A program made the translations under genes and the position numbers. A stretch of DNA of 64,000 nt from an uncultured Gammaproteobacteria bacterium (GTDB lineage Bacteria > Pseudomonadota > Gammaproteobacteria > HK1), in the NCBI GenBank assembly GCA_947258715.1, contig CAMYJH010000023.1:62001-126000 (forward strand), written 5' to 3'. This document shows, piece after piece, positions 34,200-43,228 of this stretch; the stretch's first letter is position 1; every line of letters begins with the position of its first letter. Under the pieces are notes generated by a model. It saw only the letters and a program-made list of their open reading frames with translations, made no database searches and had not been told where the DNA came from.

Positions 34200-34881
34200 C
34201 ATTTACCAATCGTCCCCCTTCCAGCGTCACCACCCGGTCGCAGGGTTCAGCCAGCCGCGTATCGTGGGTCACCAGAATCAGCGTCGTGCCGTGCTCACGG
34301 TTTAAGTCAAACAGCAGCTCGATGATCCTCTGTCCGGTGGCCGTGTCCAAATTGCCGGTGGGCTCGTCGGCGAAGAGCAGCATCGGATTGGTGGCGAAAG
34401 CGCGAGCGATAGCCACCCGCTGTTGCTCTCCGCCGGACAATTGCTTCGGGTAATGGAGAACCCGCGCCGCCAGCCCGACACGATCCAGGATTGATCTGGC
34501 CGCGGACTGCGGCGAATCGTGATCGGCGAGTTCCATCGGCAGCATGACGTTTTCCAGCGCGGTCAAGCTCTGCAGCAGCTGAAACGACTGGAATACAAAG
34601 CCCACGCGCCCGGCGCGGAGCGCGGCGCGGCCGTCCTCGTCCAGGGCGCCCAGATCATGGCCGGTCAGAAATACGGAACCCTCCGACGCCGCGTCCAGCC
34701 CCGCCATCAGGCCGAGCAAAGTCGACTTGCCCGAGCCCGACGCGCCGACGATTGCGAGCTTCTCACCGCGGACGATGCGCAGGTTGATGTGGTCCAGAAT
34801 GACCAGCTCGCCTTCAGGGCTCGGCACCCGTTTACCTAGCCCGATGGTTTCAAGAATCGCTTCTTTCGTTTTAGTTGACAT
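34189..34881 (-). CDS. ybbA: ABC transporter ATP-binding protein, YbbA/LolD type
   Basis: 230-residue ATPase of the MacB-like subclass; drives the YbbP-type permease. Walker A is GASGSGKSTLL, Q-loop FVFQSFQLL, signature LSGGEQQRVAIARA, Walker B LLFADEPTGNLD, H-loop LVTHD. Start at ATG 34881 (MSTKTKEAIL); a longer frame to 34905 is not conserved. The C-terminal residues VNGDA and the stop arise from a GATGCGTGATGC heptamer pair, so the repeat has grown into the gene end. Upstream lies the divergent acyl-CoA dehydrogenase gene, 117 bases away. Confidence 0.93.
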   Translation of the reverse strand: MSTKTKEAILETIGLGKRVPSPEGELVILDHINLRIVRGEKLAIVGASGSGKSTLLGLMAGLDAASEGSVFLTGHDLGALDEDGRAALRAGRVGFVFQSFQLLQSLTALENVMLPMELADHDSPQSAARSILDRVGLAARVLHYPKQLSGGEQQRVAIARAFATNPMLLFADEPTGNLDTATGQRIIELLFDLNREHGTTLILVTHDTRLAEPCDRVVTLEGGRLVNGDA

Positions 34882-34998
34882 CCGTTTACGGTGACCGGTT
34901 TTCACGCTCTGAGTGACAAAGGGCGGTTATGGTATGTTTGGCGAGCGGTCCAGGGCAATTCGAGGCCCAAACCTCGTCCCCTTAGCATGGTGTACTCA

Positions 34999-36198
34999 AT
35001 GGACTTCAGGCTCAGTCCCGAAATAGACGATTATCGGCAGCGCATTCGCGCCTTCGTTGACGCTCACGTCGTGCCGCTGGAAAGCGACCCCGAGGCTTAC
35101 GACGAAGGCGACAACATTTCCCCGGAAGTGCTCAGGCAACTGCGCGAACAGGCGCGGTGCGAAGGGCTCTGGTGTCTGCAAATGCCCAAGAGCCGCGGCG
35201 GCCAGGGGCTGAACATGGTCGGCATGGCGGCCTGTTACGAGGAGATGAATCGCTCCATCTTCGGGCCCGTGGTTTTCAACTCCGCTGCCCCCGACGATGG
35301 CAACATGCTGGTGCTGGAAAAGGTCGCCACCGAGGCGCAGAAATCTCGCTGGCTCCAGCCCATCGTCGACGGCAAGGTCCGCTCCGCCATCGTGATGACG
35401 GAACCGCATCCCGGATCTGGATCCGACCCCGCGGGCATGATGCTCACAACGGCAAAGCGCAGAGGCGACAACTGGATCATTCATGGGGATAAGTGGTTCA
35501 TCACCGGAGCCGGCGTTGCGGAGCACTTTATTCTGGTTGCCCGAACTTCCGACGACCAGCGCAAAGGCCTGACCGCATTCTTGTTTCACCGCGACGACCC
35601 CGGCTGGGAGCTGGTGCGGCGTGTTCCCATCCTGGGGCCGGAGGAGCACGGAGGACACTGCGAGCTTCGCTTCGACGGACTCGAAATTCCGGATGAGAAT
35701 CGACTCATGGACATCGGCGACGGGCTCAAGTTCACCCAGATCCGCCTGGGTACGGCCCGGCTCACCCACTGCATGCGCTGGCTTGGCCTGGCCAAGCGCT
35801 CGCTAGAAATCGCGAGCGCGTACGTGCAGGAGCGCGAAGCATTCGGGAGCAAGCTCGCCGAACACGAGAGCGTGCAGTGGCTGATGGGCGAGGCCGCAAT
35901 GGACATTCAGGTGGGCCGGCTGCTCACCATGCACGCGGCGTGGAAGCTGGATCAGGGCGACTTCGCCCGCAAGGAGGTGTCCATGGCCAAGGTTGCCGTC
36001 GCCGACACGCTGCACAAGGCGGTAGATACCGCAATCCAGCTTTGCGGGGCGCGGGGCTATTCCCGCGACACGGTGCTGGAATGGATCTACCGCTACGCGC
36101 GCCAGGCCCGCTTGGTCGACGGCGCGTCGGAAGTGCACAAGATGGTGTTGTCGCGGAACCTGATGAAGCTGGGCACGGATTTCTGGTCGTGGGACTGA
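34999..36198 (+). CDS. Acyl-CoA dehydrogenase family protein
   Basis: 399-residue FAD-dependent acyl-CoA dehydrogenase from ATG 34999 (MDFRLSPEI); another in-frame ATG is at 34987. The flavin-binding stretch SAIVMTEPHPGSGSDPAG and the C-terminal RLTHCMRWLG and QLCGARGYSRDTVLEWIYR blocks fit the ACAD10/11-like group. The following genes encode an APH-like protein and a DUF6285 protein, a common three-gene set. Likely substrate is an acyl-CoA or hydroxyacyl-CoA. In human ACAD10/11 the kinase domain phosphorylates 4-hydroxyacyl-CoA before dehydrogenation, which supports a route for hydroxy acids here. Confidence 0.92.
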   Translation: MDFRLSPEIDDYRQRIRAFVDAHVVPLESDPEAYDEGDNISPEVLRQLREQARCEGLWCLQMPKSRGGQGLNMVGMAACYEEMNRSIFGPVVFNSAAPDDGNMLVLEKVATEAQKSRWLQPIVDGKVRSAIVMTEPHPGSGSDPAGMMLTTAKRRGDNWIIHGDKWFITGAGVAEHFILVARTSDDQRKGLTAFLFHRDDPGWELVRRVPILGPEEHGGHCELRFDGLEIPDENRLMDIGDGLKFTQIRLGTARLTHCMRWLGLAKRSLEIASAYVQEREAFGSKLAEHESVQWLMGEAAMDIQVGRLLTMHAAWKLDQGDFARKEVSMAKVAVADTLHKAVDTAIQLCGARGYSRDTVLEWIYRYARQARLVDGASEVHKMVLSRNLMKLGTDFWSWD

Positions 36199-36233
36199 AC
36201 GGAGGCAGCCAGGCTTCCCATCTCGGCAAGGAG

Positions 36234-37253
36234 ATGGTGTACGCCGTAGGCGAGTTTCTTGCCGCTGTTTGTGATTGCGCCCGACTGGAGATCCGCGACA
36301 TGCGGCTCTTGAGTGGCGGCGCCGTTCAGGAAAACTACGCCCTGGACATCGAGGTGGAGGGCGGAGCCGACCATGGGCGACACGCCCTGGTGTTGCGCAC
36401 CGACGCGACTTCCCGGGTGCAAACGAGCCTTTCTCGGAGCGAGGAGTTTGCCGTCCTCAAGGCGGTGCATGCTGCGGGTGTCAACGTTCCCGAGCCGCTT
36501 TGGCTGTGCGAAGACCCGTCCGTCATCGGCCGCACTTTTTTCGTCATGCGCCGGGTTTCCGGGGTCGCCGCCGGCCACAAGCTGGTGCGCGATCCGGGGC
36601 TGGAAACTGCGCGCGAGTCTCTGCTCGAGCGGCTCGGGAGGGAGCTCGCCAGACTGCACACCATCCGGCCGGGAGTTCCGGGGCTCGATTTCCTTCCGGA
36701 GTGCGGTTACGCGCCGGCGCTCAATCGCGTTAACCTTTATCGCCGCTACCTGGACCTGTTGAGCTCGCCCCAGCCGGCGCTGGAGTGGTGCCTCAACTGG
36801 CTGGAACGCAACCAGCCCGAGAACGTGGACGTCGTTCTCTGTCACAGCGACTTCCGCACCGGCAACTACATGGTGGATAACGGCAAGCTGACCGGCATCC
36901 TTGACTGGGAGTTCGCCGCCTGGAGCGATTTCCACGAAGACATCGGGTGGTTCTGTGCCCGCTGCTGGCGTTTTGGGCGCGACGATCGCGAAGCCGGCGG
37001 CATGGGCGGCCGCGAGGCGTTCTACCGCGGCTACGAGCGCAGCTCCGGTTCATCTGTTGATCACAACGCGGTGGCGTACTGGGAAGTGATGGCTGCGGTG
37101 CGATGGGCGGTAATCGCGCTGCAGCAGGCGGAGCGCCATCTGTCGGGCGAAGAAGAGTCTCTGGAGCTTGCGCTGACCGGGCGACTGGTGCCGGAGATGG
37201 AAATGGACGCCCTGATGCAGATCGACAGTATCGCCGGCAGGCAGAGCGCATGA
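36234..37253 (+). CDS. APH-family kinase-like protein linked to acyl-CoA dehydrogenase
   Basis: 339 residues with an aminoglycoside-phosphotransferase fold. The Brenner-type catalytic motif is LCHSDFRTGNYMVD and the metal-binding aspartate is in GILDWEFAAW; the N-lobe has LRTDATSRVQTSL. This domain is fused to acyl-CoA dehydrogenase in eukaryotic ACAD10/11 and is separate here. The start is uncertain: ATG 36234, or GTG 36189 that would overlap the dehydrogenase gene by 10 bases; GGAGG at 36201-36205 lies between them. Stop overlaps the next start by four bases. Confidence 0.9.
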   Translation: MVYAVGEFLAAVCDCARLEIRDMRLLSGGAVQENYALDIEVEGGADHGRHALVLRTDATSRVQTSLSRSEEFAVLKAVHAAGVNVPEPLWLCEDPSVIGRTFFVMRRVSGVAAGHKLVRDPGLETARESLLERLGRELARLHTIRPGVPGLDFLPECGYAPALNRVNLYRRYLDLLSSPQPALEWCLNWLERNQPENVDVVLCHSDFRTGNYMVDNGKLTGILDWEFAAWSDFHEDIGWFCARCWRFGRDDREAGGMGGREAFYRGYERSSGSSVDHNAVAYWEVMAAVRWAVIALQQAERHLSGEEESLELALTGRLVPEMEMDALMQIDSIAGRQSA

Positions 37254-37648
37254 ACAACGAACCCGACGGCGCCGAACTGCTTCGGGTTGCGCAAAAAGTT
37301 TTACGCGAGCATCTGCTGCCGGGAGTTGCCAAGCAACAGCGCTACGAAGCGCTGATGGTCGCGAACGCCATGGCCATCGCCGCGCGGGAACTCGAGGCGG
37401 GTGATGCGGGTCTGCGCGAAGAGCTTCGCATGTTGACCGAGCTTTACGGCGACACGGTCGTGAGTCAATCCGGAACCAGCGTGAAAGAGAAAGTGGCGAG
37501 GTTGAACAAGCGATTGGCAAAAGATATTCGCGCTGGGGTGATGGACGGCGCCTGCGCCCAGGGCGTTCGTGCGCTGCTAAAAGCGCAGGTGATCGGGCGC
37601 TTGCGGGTCAGCAATCCGAAATACCTGAAAGCGGCGGGGATCGAATAA
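37250..37648 (+). CDS. DUF6285 domain-containing protein
   Basis: 132-residue cytoplasmic protein starting at ATG 37250, overlapping the APH-like stop (ATGA). Pattern: LLRVAQKVLREHLLPGVAKQQRYEALMVANAMAIAARELE, recognised here as the DUF6285 family that follows the APH/acyl-CoA dehydrogenase pair in many proteobacteria. It is helical and carries no catalytic motif. Probably a partner or regulatory subunit of the kinase/dehydrogenase system. Last gene of this operon; a repeat follows. Confidence 0.85.
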   Translation: MNNEPDGAELLRVAQKVLREHLLPGVAKQQRYEALMVANAMAIAARELEAGDAGLREELRMLTELYGDTVVSQSGTSVKEKVARLNKRLAKDIRAGVMDGACAQGVRALLKAQVIGRLRVSNPKYLKAAGIE

Positions 37649-37780
37649 CCCCGCGATCGACAGCTTTGACCTCGCCCGCCGACGAACCATGCGCTAGTGC
37701 GTTTGCGCCCGAACTTTCCAGGGTGGTTGCTTAAAGGAATGGCAATTCGAGAATCGAAGTCCTGCGCGTCGCCTGGTCCC

Positions 37781-37836
37781 AGGAATCACCCTTAAGCTCG
37801 CTCCGGTAGCGGGCTTCGATCAAGATCGCATCTCAC
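37781..37836 (+). repeat. Partial mosaic repeat just before the indolepyruvate oxidoreductase gene
   Basis: AGGAATCACCCTTAAGCTC begins a diverged REP-like unit (37781-37818) with the shared ending GTAGCGGGCTTCG. The tail ATCGCATCTCAC runs to the base before the ATG at 37837. Confidence 0.6.
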
Positions 37837-40800
37837 ATGAACGATCGATCAGACAGCAAGTCCCCGCCGATTGGCGACGTTTCACTGGATGACAAGTACG
37901 TCCTCGAGTCGGGGCGCATATTTCTCACCGGTATCCAGGCGCTGGTTCGCCTGCCGCTGATGCAGGGGCAGCGGGACCTGGCCGCCGGTCACAACACCGG
38001 CGGCTACATAAGCGGGTACCGCGGTTCACCTCTCGGCGGCTACGACCAGCAGCTGTTGCGGGCGAAGCGCCTTCTCGATGCCCATCGGGTGCGTTTTCAG
38101 CCCGGGGTAAACGAGGACCTGGCGGCCACCGCCTGCTGGGGCACGCAGCAGGCGGAGCTCAACGGCGAGGGCGCCTACGATGGCGTTTTTTCGATTTGGT
38201 ATGGAAAAGGTCCCGGGGTGGATCGGTCCGGCGACGCTTTCCGTCACGCAAACCTTGCCGGCACCTCGCCGCTGGGGGGCGTCATCGCGCTGCTCGGAGA
38301 CGACCACACCTGCGAATCGTCCACCACCTCGCACCACAGCGAGTACGCCATGCTGGACGCATACATACCGGTGCTGAATCCTGCCGGCGTGCAGGAGATT
38401 CTCGACTATGGACTCTATGGCATCGCCCTTTCTCGATACTCGGGCTGCTGGGTGGCGATCAAGTGCGTGCACGATACAGTGGAGTCGGCGGCGTCGATTG
38501 AAGTTGATCCAGAGCGGGCGCGGGTGACGTTGCCCCGCGACTACCTCATGCCGGAAGAAGGCTTGAACATCCGCTGGCCGGATACGCCCCAGGCGCAGGA
38601 AGCGCGGTTGCACGAGCACAAGCTCGAAGCGGCCAAAGCCTTTTGCCGCGCCAACGGACTGGATCAACTGATCTGGGACAGCCCAAGCGCGCGCATCGGC
38701 GTAATCACTACCGGAAAATCTTATCTGGACGCGCGCCAAGCGCTGGCCGACATCGGAGTGGACGAAAAGGTTGCCGCTCGAATGGGCCTTAGGCTGTATA
38801 AGGTCGCGATGCCGTTTCCCCTGGAGCCGGAAGGCGCGGCCAGTTTCTGCCGCGATCTCGATCTCGTCATCGTGGTGGAAGAGAAACGCGCCCTGATTGA
38901 AACCCAGCTCAAAGAGCTGATGTACGGACGCGAAGGCGCGCCCGTCATGGTCGGCAAGCGCAACGAGAAGGGCGAATGGTTGTTTCCATCTGCGGGCCGC
39001 CTGGACACCAATCAAATTGCGGTAGCAATAGGCGACCGCTTGATCGCGCGCGGCGGCGATGAAGATCTGGTGGCGCGCGTTTCCATCATGCGCTCGCTCG
39101 TCAATGCGCCGGCGCCTGCGGCTTCGCCCATGCAGCGCACTCCTTATTTCTGCGCCGGGTGCCCTCACAGCACCTCCACCCGGGTACCCGAAGGCAGCCG
39201 CGCGTTGGCCGGCATCGGCTGCCACTACCTGGCGCAGTTCATGGACCGGGACACCGCCCGCTACACACAAATGGGGGCCGAGGGCGCGAGCTGGATCGGG
39301 GAAGCGCCGTTCAGCCGGCGAAAGCACATGTTTCAAAACGTGGGGGACGGCACTTATTTTCATTCGGGGTTGATGGCGATCCGCGCTGCCATCGCGGCGA
39401 ATACCAACATCACCTTCAAGATCCTTTACAACGATGCGGTGGCCATGACCGGGGGTCAGCCCATGGACGGGCCGCTGGCCGTTGACCGGATCACCTGGCA
39501 GATGCATTCCGAGGGCGCAAGGCGCATCGTTGTGGTCAGCGACGAGCCGGAAAAGTATCGCGGCAAGTCGGAGTTCGCGCCCAACGTAAGCGTGCACCAC
39601 CGCGATGCGCTCGACGCCGTGCAGCGCGAGCTTCGCGAGATAGAAGGGGTTAGCGTGCTGGTCTACGACCAGACCTGCGCCGCGGAAAAGCGTCGCCGCA
39701 GAAAACGCGGCAAGTACCCCGACCCGCCGAAGCGCGTCTTCATCAACGATCTGGTGTGCGAAGGTTGCGGCGACTGCGGCGTGAAGTCGAACTGCGTCGC
39801 CGTAGTGCCGCTGGAAACCGAGCTCGGCCGCAAGCGCGCCATCGATCAGTCCGCTTGCAACAAAGACTATTCCTGTGTCAACGGTTTCTGCCCGAGCTTC
39901 GTCACCGTTCACGGCGGTCAGCCAAGAAAAGGTTTTGGCACGACATTAGGCGCGGAGAGGCAATTTCGGCCTTTGCCGGAGCCGTCGACGGCGCTGCTCG
40001 ATCAGCCCTTTGACATCGTCGTAACCGGCGTCGGGGGCACCGGGGTTATTACCATCGGCGCGCTGCTCGGCATGGCCGCCCATCTTGAAAACAAAGGCTG
40101 CTCAATCCTCGACCAGACAGGCTTGGCGCAAAAGGGCGGCGCCGTGATAAGCCACGTCCGTATCGCCCAGCGGCCCGACGATATCACCGCCACCCGGATT
40201 GCCGCCGGCGCGGCCGATCTCGTGCTCGGCTGTGACATCATGGTGGCCGGCGGCCGCGACGCGCTCGGCACCATGCGCTCGGGACGTACTCGTGCTGTGG
40301 TGAACGGTCACCGGACCATGACCGGCGAATTTACCCGCAACCCGGACCTGGCTTTTCCGGAGGACTCGCTCAAGTTTGCCATTGCGGCGGCCGTCGGCGG
40401 CGGCAATGCAGACTTCATTGAGGCGACACGCCTTGCCACCGCGCTCATGGGGGACGCCATTGCCACCAACCTGTTCATGCTTGGTTATGCCTTTCAGAAG
40501 GGACTTGTGCCGCTTTCATCGGCGAGCATCGATCGCGCCATAGAGCTCAACGGTGTCGCGGTGGAGATGAACAGGCAGGCGTTTCTTTGGGGCCGGCGCG
40601 CGGCGGCGGACCTGGACGGGGTCAACAAAATCGCTTTTCCGGCTGCGGTCGGGATCGCGCCGGCCCGGCCGATGAACCTGGACCAGCTCATGGAGCACCG
40701 CGCCGCGTTTCTCACCGATTACCAGGACTCGGACTACGCCAGTCGCTATCTCGCCCTGGTGGCCAGGGCTCGGCAAGTCGAAGCCGGGATCGTCAGAGGA

Positions 40801-41331
40801 CGTTCCGAGCTGGCCGAAGCGGTGGCCTGTTACTATTTCAAACTGCTGGCTTACAAGGATGAATACGAAGTGGCCAGGCTCTACACCAACGGCGAGTTCG
40901 CGACGCGCCTTAAAACGCAGTTCGAAGGCGACTACCGGCTCGAGTTTCATCTCGCTCCTCCGCTTTTTGCCAAGGTCGATCCGGCCACCGGCGAGCCGAA
41001 GAAACAGCGTTACGGACCCTGGGTCCTGCGGTTGTTTCGATTGATCGCGAAAATGCGTCGGCTGCGGGGAACGGCCTTTGACGTGTTTGGCTTCAGCCAG
41101 GAGCGAAAACGCGAGCGGGCGCTGATAGAGGCGTATGAGCGCACGATTGACACGCTGCTTACGGGCCTCAGCCCGCACAATCATGCGCTGTCGGTGGAGA
41201 TCGCCAGCATACCCGAGCACATCCGCGGCTTCGGGCCGGTCAAACGCCGCGCCATAGAGTGCGCGCAAGAGCGCGAGCGGGAAATGCTGGCCGAGTTCGA
41301 GCGTCCCCGCGCGCCACCCGAAGCGGCTTAA
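37837..41331 (+). CDS. Indolepyruvate ferredoxin oxidoreductase, fused form
   Basis: 1164-residue enzyme that oxidises 2-oxo acids from aromatic or branched amino acids to acyl-CoA, passing electrons to ferredoxin. Order: alpha-like domain I with GYRGSPLGGYDQQL near residue 50, TPP-binding part with CAGCPHSTSTR and GEGASW-like motifs in the middle (GIGCHYLAQFMD), iron-sulphur region from Cys641 (CEGCGDCGVKSNC), then the gamma domain (VVTGVGGTGVITIGALLGMAAHLE). This long single-chain form is typical of proteobacteria. Nearby amino-acid oxidising enzymes make an amino-acid catabolic context likely. Confidence 0.95.
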   Translation: MNDRSDSKSPPIGDVSLDDKYVLESGRIFLTGIQALVRLPLMQGQRDLAAGHNTGGYISGYRGSPLGGYDQQLLRAKRLLDAHRVRFQPGVNEDLAATACWGTQQAELNGEGAYDGVFSIWYGKGPGVDRSGDAFRHANLAGTSPLGGVIALLGDDHTCESSTTSHHSEYAMLDAYIPVLNPAGVQEILDYGLYGIALSRYSGCWVAIKCVHDTVESAASIEVDPERARVTLPRDYLMPEEGLNIRWPDTPQAQEARLHEHKLEAAKAFCRANGLDQLIWDSPSARIGVITTGKSYLDARQALADIGVDEKVAARMGLRLYKVAMPFPLEPEGAASFCRDLDLVIVVEEKRALIETQLKELMYGREGAPVMVGKRNEKGEWLFPSAGRLDTNQIAVAIGDRLIARGGDEDLVARVSIMRSLVNAPAPAASPMQRTPYFCAGCPHSTSTRVPEGSRALAGIGCHYLAQFMDRDTARYTQMGAEGASWIGEAPFSRRKHMFQNVGDGTYFHSGLMAIRAAIAANTNITFKILYNDAVAMTGGQPMDGPLAVDRITWQMHSEGARRIVVVSDEPEKYRGKSEFAPNVSVHHRDALDAVQRELREIEGVSVLVYDQTCAAEKRRRRKRGKYPDPPKRVFINDLVCEGCGDCGVKSNCVAVVPLETELGRKRAIDQSACNKDYSCVNGFCPSFVTVHGGQPRKGFGTTLGAERQFRPLPEPSTALLDQPFDIVVTGVGGTGVITIGALLGMAAHLENKGCSILDQTGLAQKGGAVISHVRIAQRPDDITATRIAAGAADLVLGCDIMVAGGRDALGTMRSGRTRAVVNGHRTMTGEFTRNPDLAFPEDSLKFAIAAAVGGGNADFIEATRLATALMGDAIATNLFMLGYAFQKGLVPLSSASIDRAIELNGVAVEMNRQAFLWGRRAAADLDGVNKIAFPAAVGIAPARPMNLDQLMEHRAAFLTDYQDSDYASRYLALVARARQVEAGIVRGRSELAEAVACYYFKLLAYKDEYEVARLYTNGEFATRLKTQFEGDYRLEFHLAPPLFAKVDPATGEPKKQRYGPWVLRLFRLIAKMRRLRGTAFDVFGFSQERKRERALIEAYERTIDTLLTGLSPHNHALSVEIASIPEHIRGFGPVKRRAIECAQEREREMLAEFERPRAPPEAA

Positions 41332-41349
41332 CGGTTTTAAAACGGCACA

Positions 41350-42141
41350 GTGGGAGTTTACGAGTTGATCGAGGAACGATTCGGCCAAGGCTTGCCATTT
41401 CCGGAAGATTGTCCTGGAACCGACACTCTACAGGGTCTCTTGTCCCATCGCACACAGCGCGCATATAGCAAGAAGCCCTTGGACGAAGAGCTGTTGCAGG
41501 TGTTGTTCGCTTGCGCCTTGTCGTCCCCCACTAAGAGCGACCTGCAGCAAGCAGATATCATTCATGTGCGTAACCCGGAAAAGCGACGCGCTTTTGCAGA
41601 ACTGATTCCAGGGATGCCGTGGGTCAAAGAAGCGCCGGTGTTCCTTGTGTTCTGCGGAAACGGCCGCAGGATCCGTCAGGTCAGCGAGCTGCACGGCACA
41701 CTTTTCGCCAACGATCATCTGGATGCGTTCTTCAACGCCGCTGTGGACGCCGCCATGGTCATGGCAACGTTCATCAACGCGGCCGAGGCCGCGGGGCTGG
41801 GCTGCTGCCCGATCAGCGCGGTGCGCAACCACTGCAGCGCCGTCAACCGGCTGCTGCAGCTTCCCGATCTCGTATTTCCCGTTGCCGGCCTGTGCGTCGG
41901 TTACCCGGAAAAAGAAGGCCATTTGAGCCTTCGGTTGCCGCTAGACGTCACCGTGCACACCGATACCTTCGACGAGGCCGGGTTGGAAGATCAGATCAAA
42001 AGCTACGACCAGCGCCGTGCCAGCGCGATGCCGGAATCGAATCGTTATCTCTGGTCCGAAGCCAAGGCGCGACAGTATGCGATGCCGCAGCGCACCGACT
42101 TTGGCGACTACGTTCGCGGTAAGGGATTTAAGCTCACTTGA
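41350..42141 (+). CDS. Nitroreductase family protein
   Basis: 263-residue FMN-dependent nitroreductase-like enzyme beginning at GTG, 19 bases after the previous stop, so probably co-transcribed. Motifs: LLSHRTQRAYSKKPLDEELL (FMN phosphate contacts), ALSSPTKSDLQ, AAEAAGLGCCPISAVRNH and GLCVGYPEKEG, as in the NfsA/FRP-type fold. Natural substrate not known; these enzymes reduce quinones, nitro compounds or flavins with NAD(P)H. No export signal. Confidence 0.9.
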   Translation: MGVYELIEERFGQGLPFPEDCPGTDTLQGLLSHRTQRAYSKKPLDEELLQVLFACALSSPTKSDLQQADIIHVRNPEKRRAFAELIPGMPWVKEAPVFLVFCGNGRRIRQVSELHGTLFANDHLDAFFNAAVDAAMVMATFINAAEAAGLGCCPISAVRNHCSAVNRLLQLPDLVFPVAGLCVGYPEKEGHLSLRLPLDVTVHTDTFDEAGLEDQIKSYDQRRASAMPESNRYLWSEAKARQYAMPQRTDFGDYVRGKGFKLT

Positions 42142-42259
42142 TGTTGCTGCGCGGCAGCGACGCCAACTCGATCGCGAGCGCCTTGCGCTGTCGAATGATC
42201 GCTACGTCGGCAAACGCCGATAGAATTAGCCTTATTTTCAATTAAAGGCCCTGCAACCA

Positions 42260-43018
42260 ATGACGGCGCAGCTAAGCGACTACAAGGCTTTGACGTTCGA
42301 TTGCTACGGCACCCTGATCGATTGGGAAACCGGGATCTGGGATGCGCTTCAGCCTCTGCTGGTGGCCAACGAAAGAGATGACGTTACTCGGGATTTTGCG
42401 CTGGAGGCTTTTTCTAAGTTCGAAAGCAGGCAGCAAACCGAGACGCCTGACATGTCATATCCGGAGATTCTTCAAACAGTCCACCATGCAATTGCGGCGG
42501 ACTTCAATCTGAAAACGACGCCGGAGCTGGACGCAAGGTTCGGAAAATCCATAGCGCATTGGCCTGCGTTCGCCGATACGGCGGACGCGCTGCGAATTCT
42601 GAAGAAAAACTACAAGCTGGTGATTCTTTCCAACATTAATCGCGACGGTTTCGCTGCGTCGAATCGAAAACTCGGGGTAACGTTCGATGCGGTCTACACC
42701 GCCGAGGATATCGGATCGTACAAGCCTGATCCGGCGAACTTCGAGTACATGCTGAAGCGGCTTCGCAAGGACGAGAGTATCGGACGTTCAGACATTCTGC
42801 ATACTGCTCAGAGTCTTTTTCACGACCACGTTCAGGCAAAGGCGCACGGGCTCGCCAACGCCTGGATCGATCGGCAGCGCTTGTCCGAGAGCGGAAGCTG
42901 GGGCGCTACGGCGAGGGTAGCGGAACGTCCGGAAACGGATTTCGTGTATTTTTCCATGGGGGAGATGGCCGACGCGGTGCGGGCCGAGTTGAATCGATTG
43001 AGCCGAGGATTTTCGTAG
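42260..43018 (+). CDS. Haloacid dehalogenase-like hydrolase, type II
   Basis: 252-residue HAD-superfamily protein of the L-2-haloacid dehalogenase type. Nucleophile Asp14 is in LTFDCYGTLIDWE; motif II is LVILSNINRDGF; motif III and IV are SYKPDPANF and HTAQSLFHDH. Dehalogenases of this family act on short 2-haloacids, yet many members have other phosphatase-like roles. It stands 118 bases after the nitroreductase gene. No ligand-specific gene neighbours. Confidence 0.88.
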   Translation: MTAQLSDYKALTFDCYGTLIDWETGIWDALQPLLVANERDDVTRDFALEAFSKFESRQQTETPDMSYPEILQTVHHAIAADFNLKTTPELDARFGKSIAHWPAFADTADALRILKKNYKLVILSNINRDGFAASNRKLGVTFDAVYTAEDIGSYKPDPANFEYMLKRLRKDESIGRSDILHTAQSLFHDHVQAKAHGLANAWIDRQRLSESGSWGATARVAERPETDFVYFSMGEMADAVRAELNRLSRGFS

Positions 43019-43228
43019 CTCACGCAGGCGGCATTTCCGGTAGACCGACTGCCGTGCCGCAAACTAACGCAGAATTCCCACGGGTGCCGGAGCCGCCCGG
43101 CGGATTTCCGGCTGCTCGCGATGGCTGCGGCCATTCCTTCTCACCGCGTATCTCCCGTGATGCTCACATTTGCCGACAGGCGCGGGTTGTTGACGCTGCG
43201 GGACAACAGCTCTCCGCTTGAAATCTCC

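Noticed and set aside
38026..39912. 628-codon open frame on the minus strand
   Set aside because: Lies wholly antisense to the indolepyruvate oxidoreductase gene; His/Arg/Gly-rich composition and no family motif. It is a by-product of GC-rich codons.
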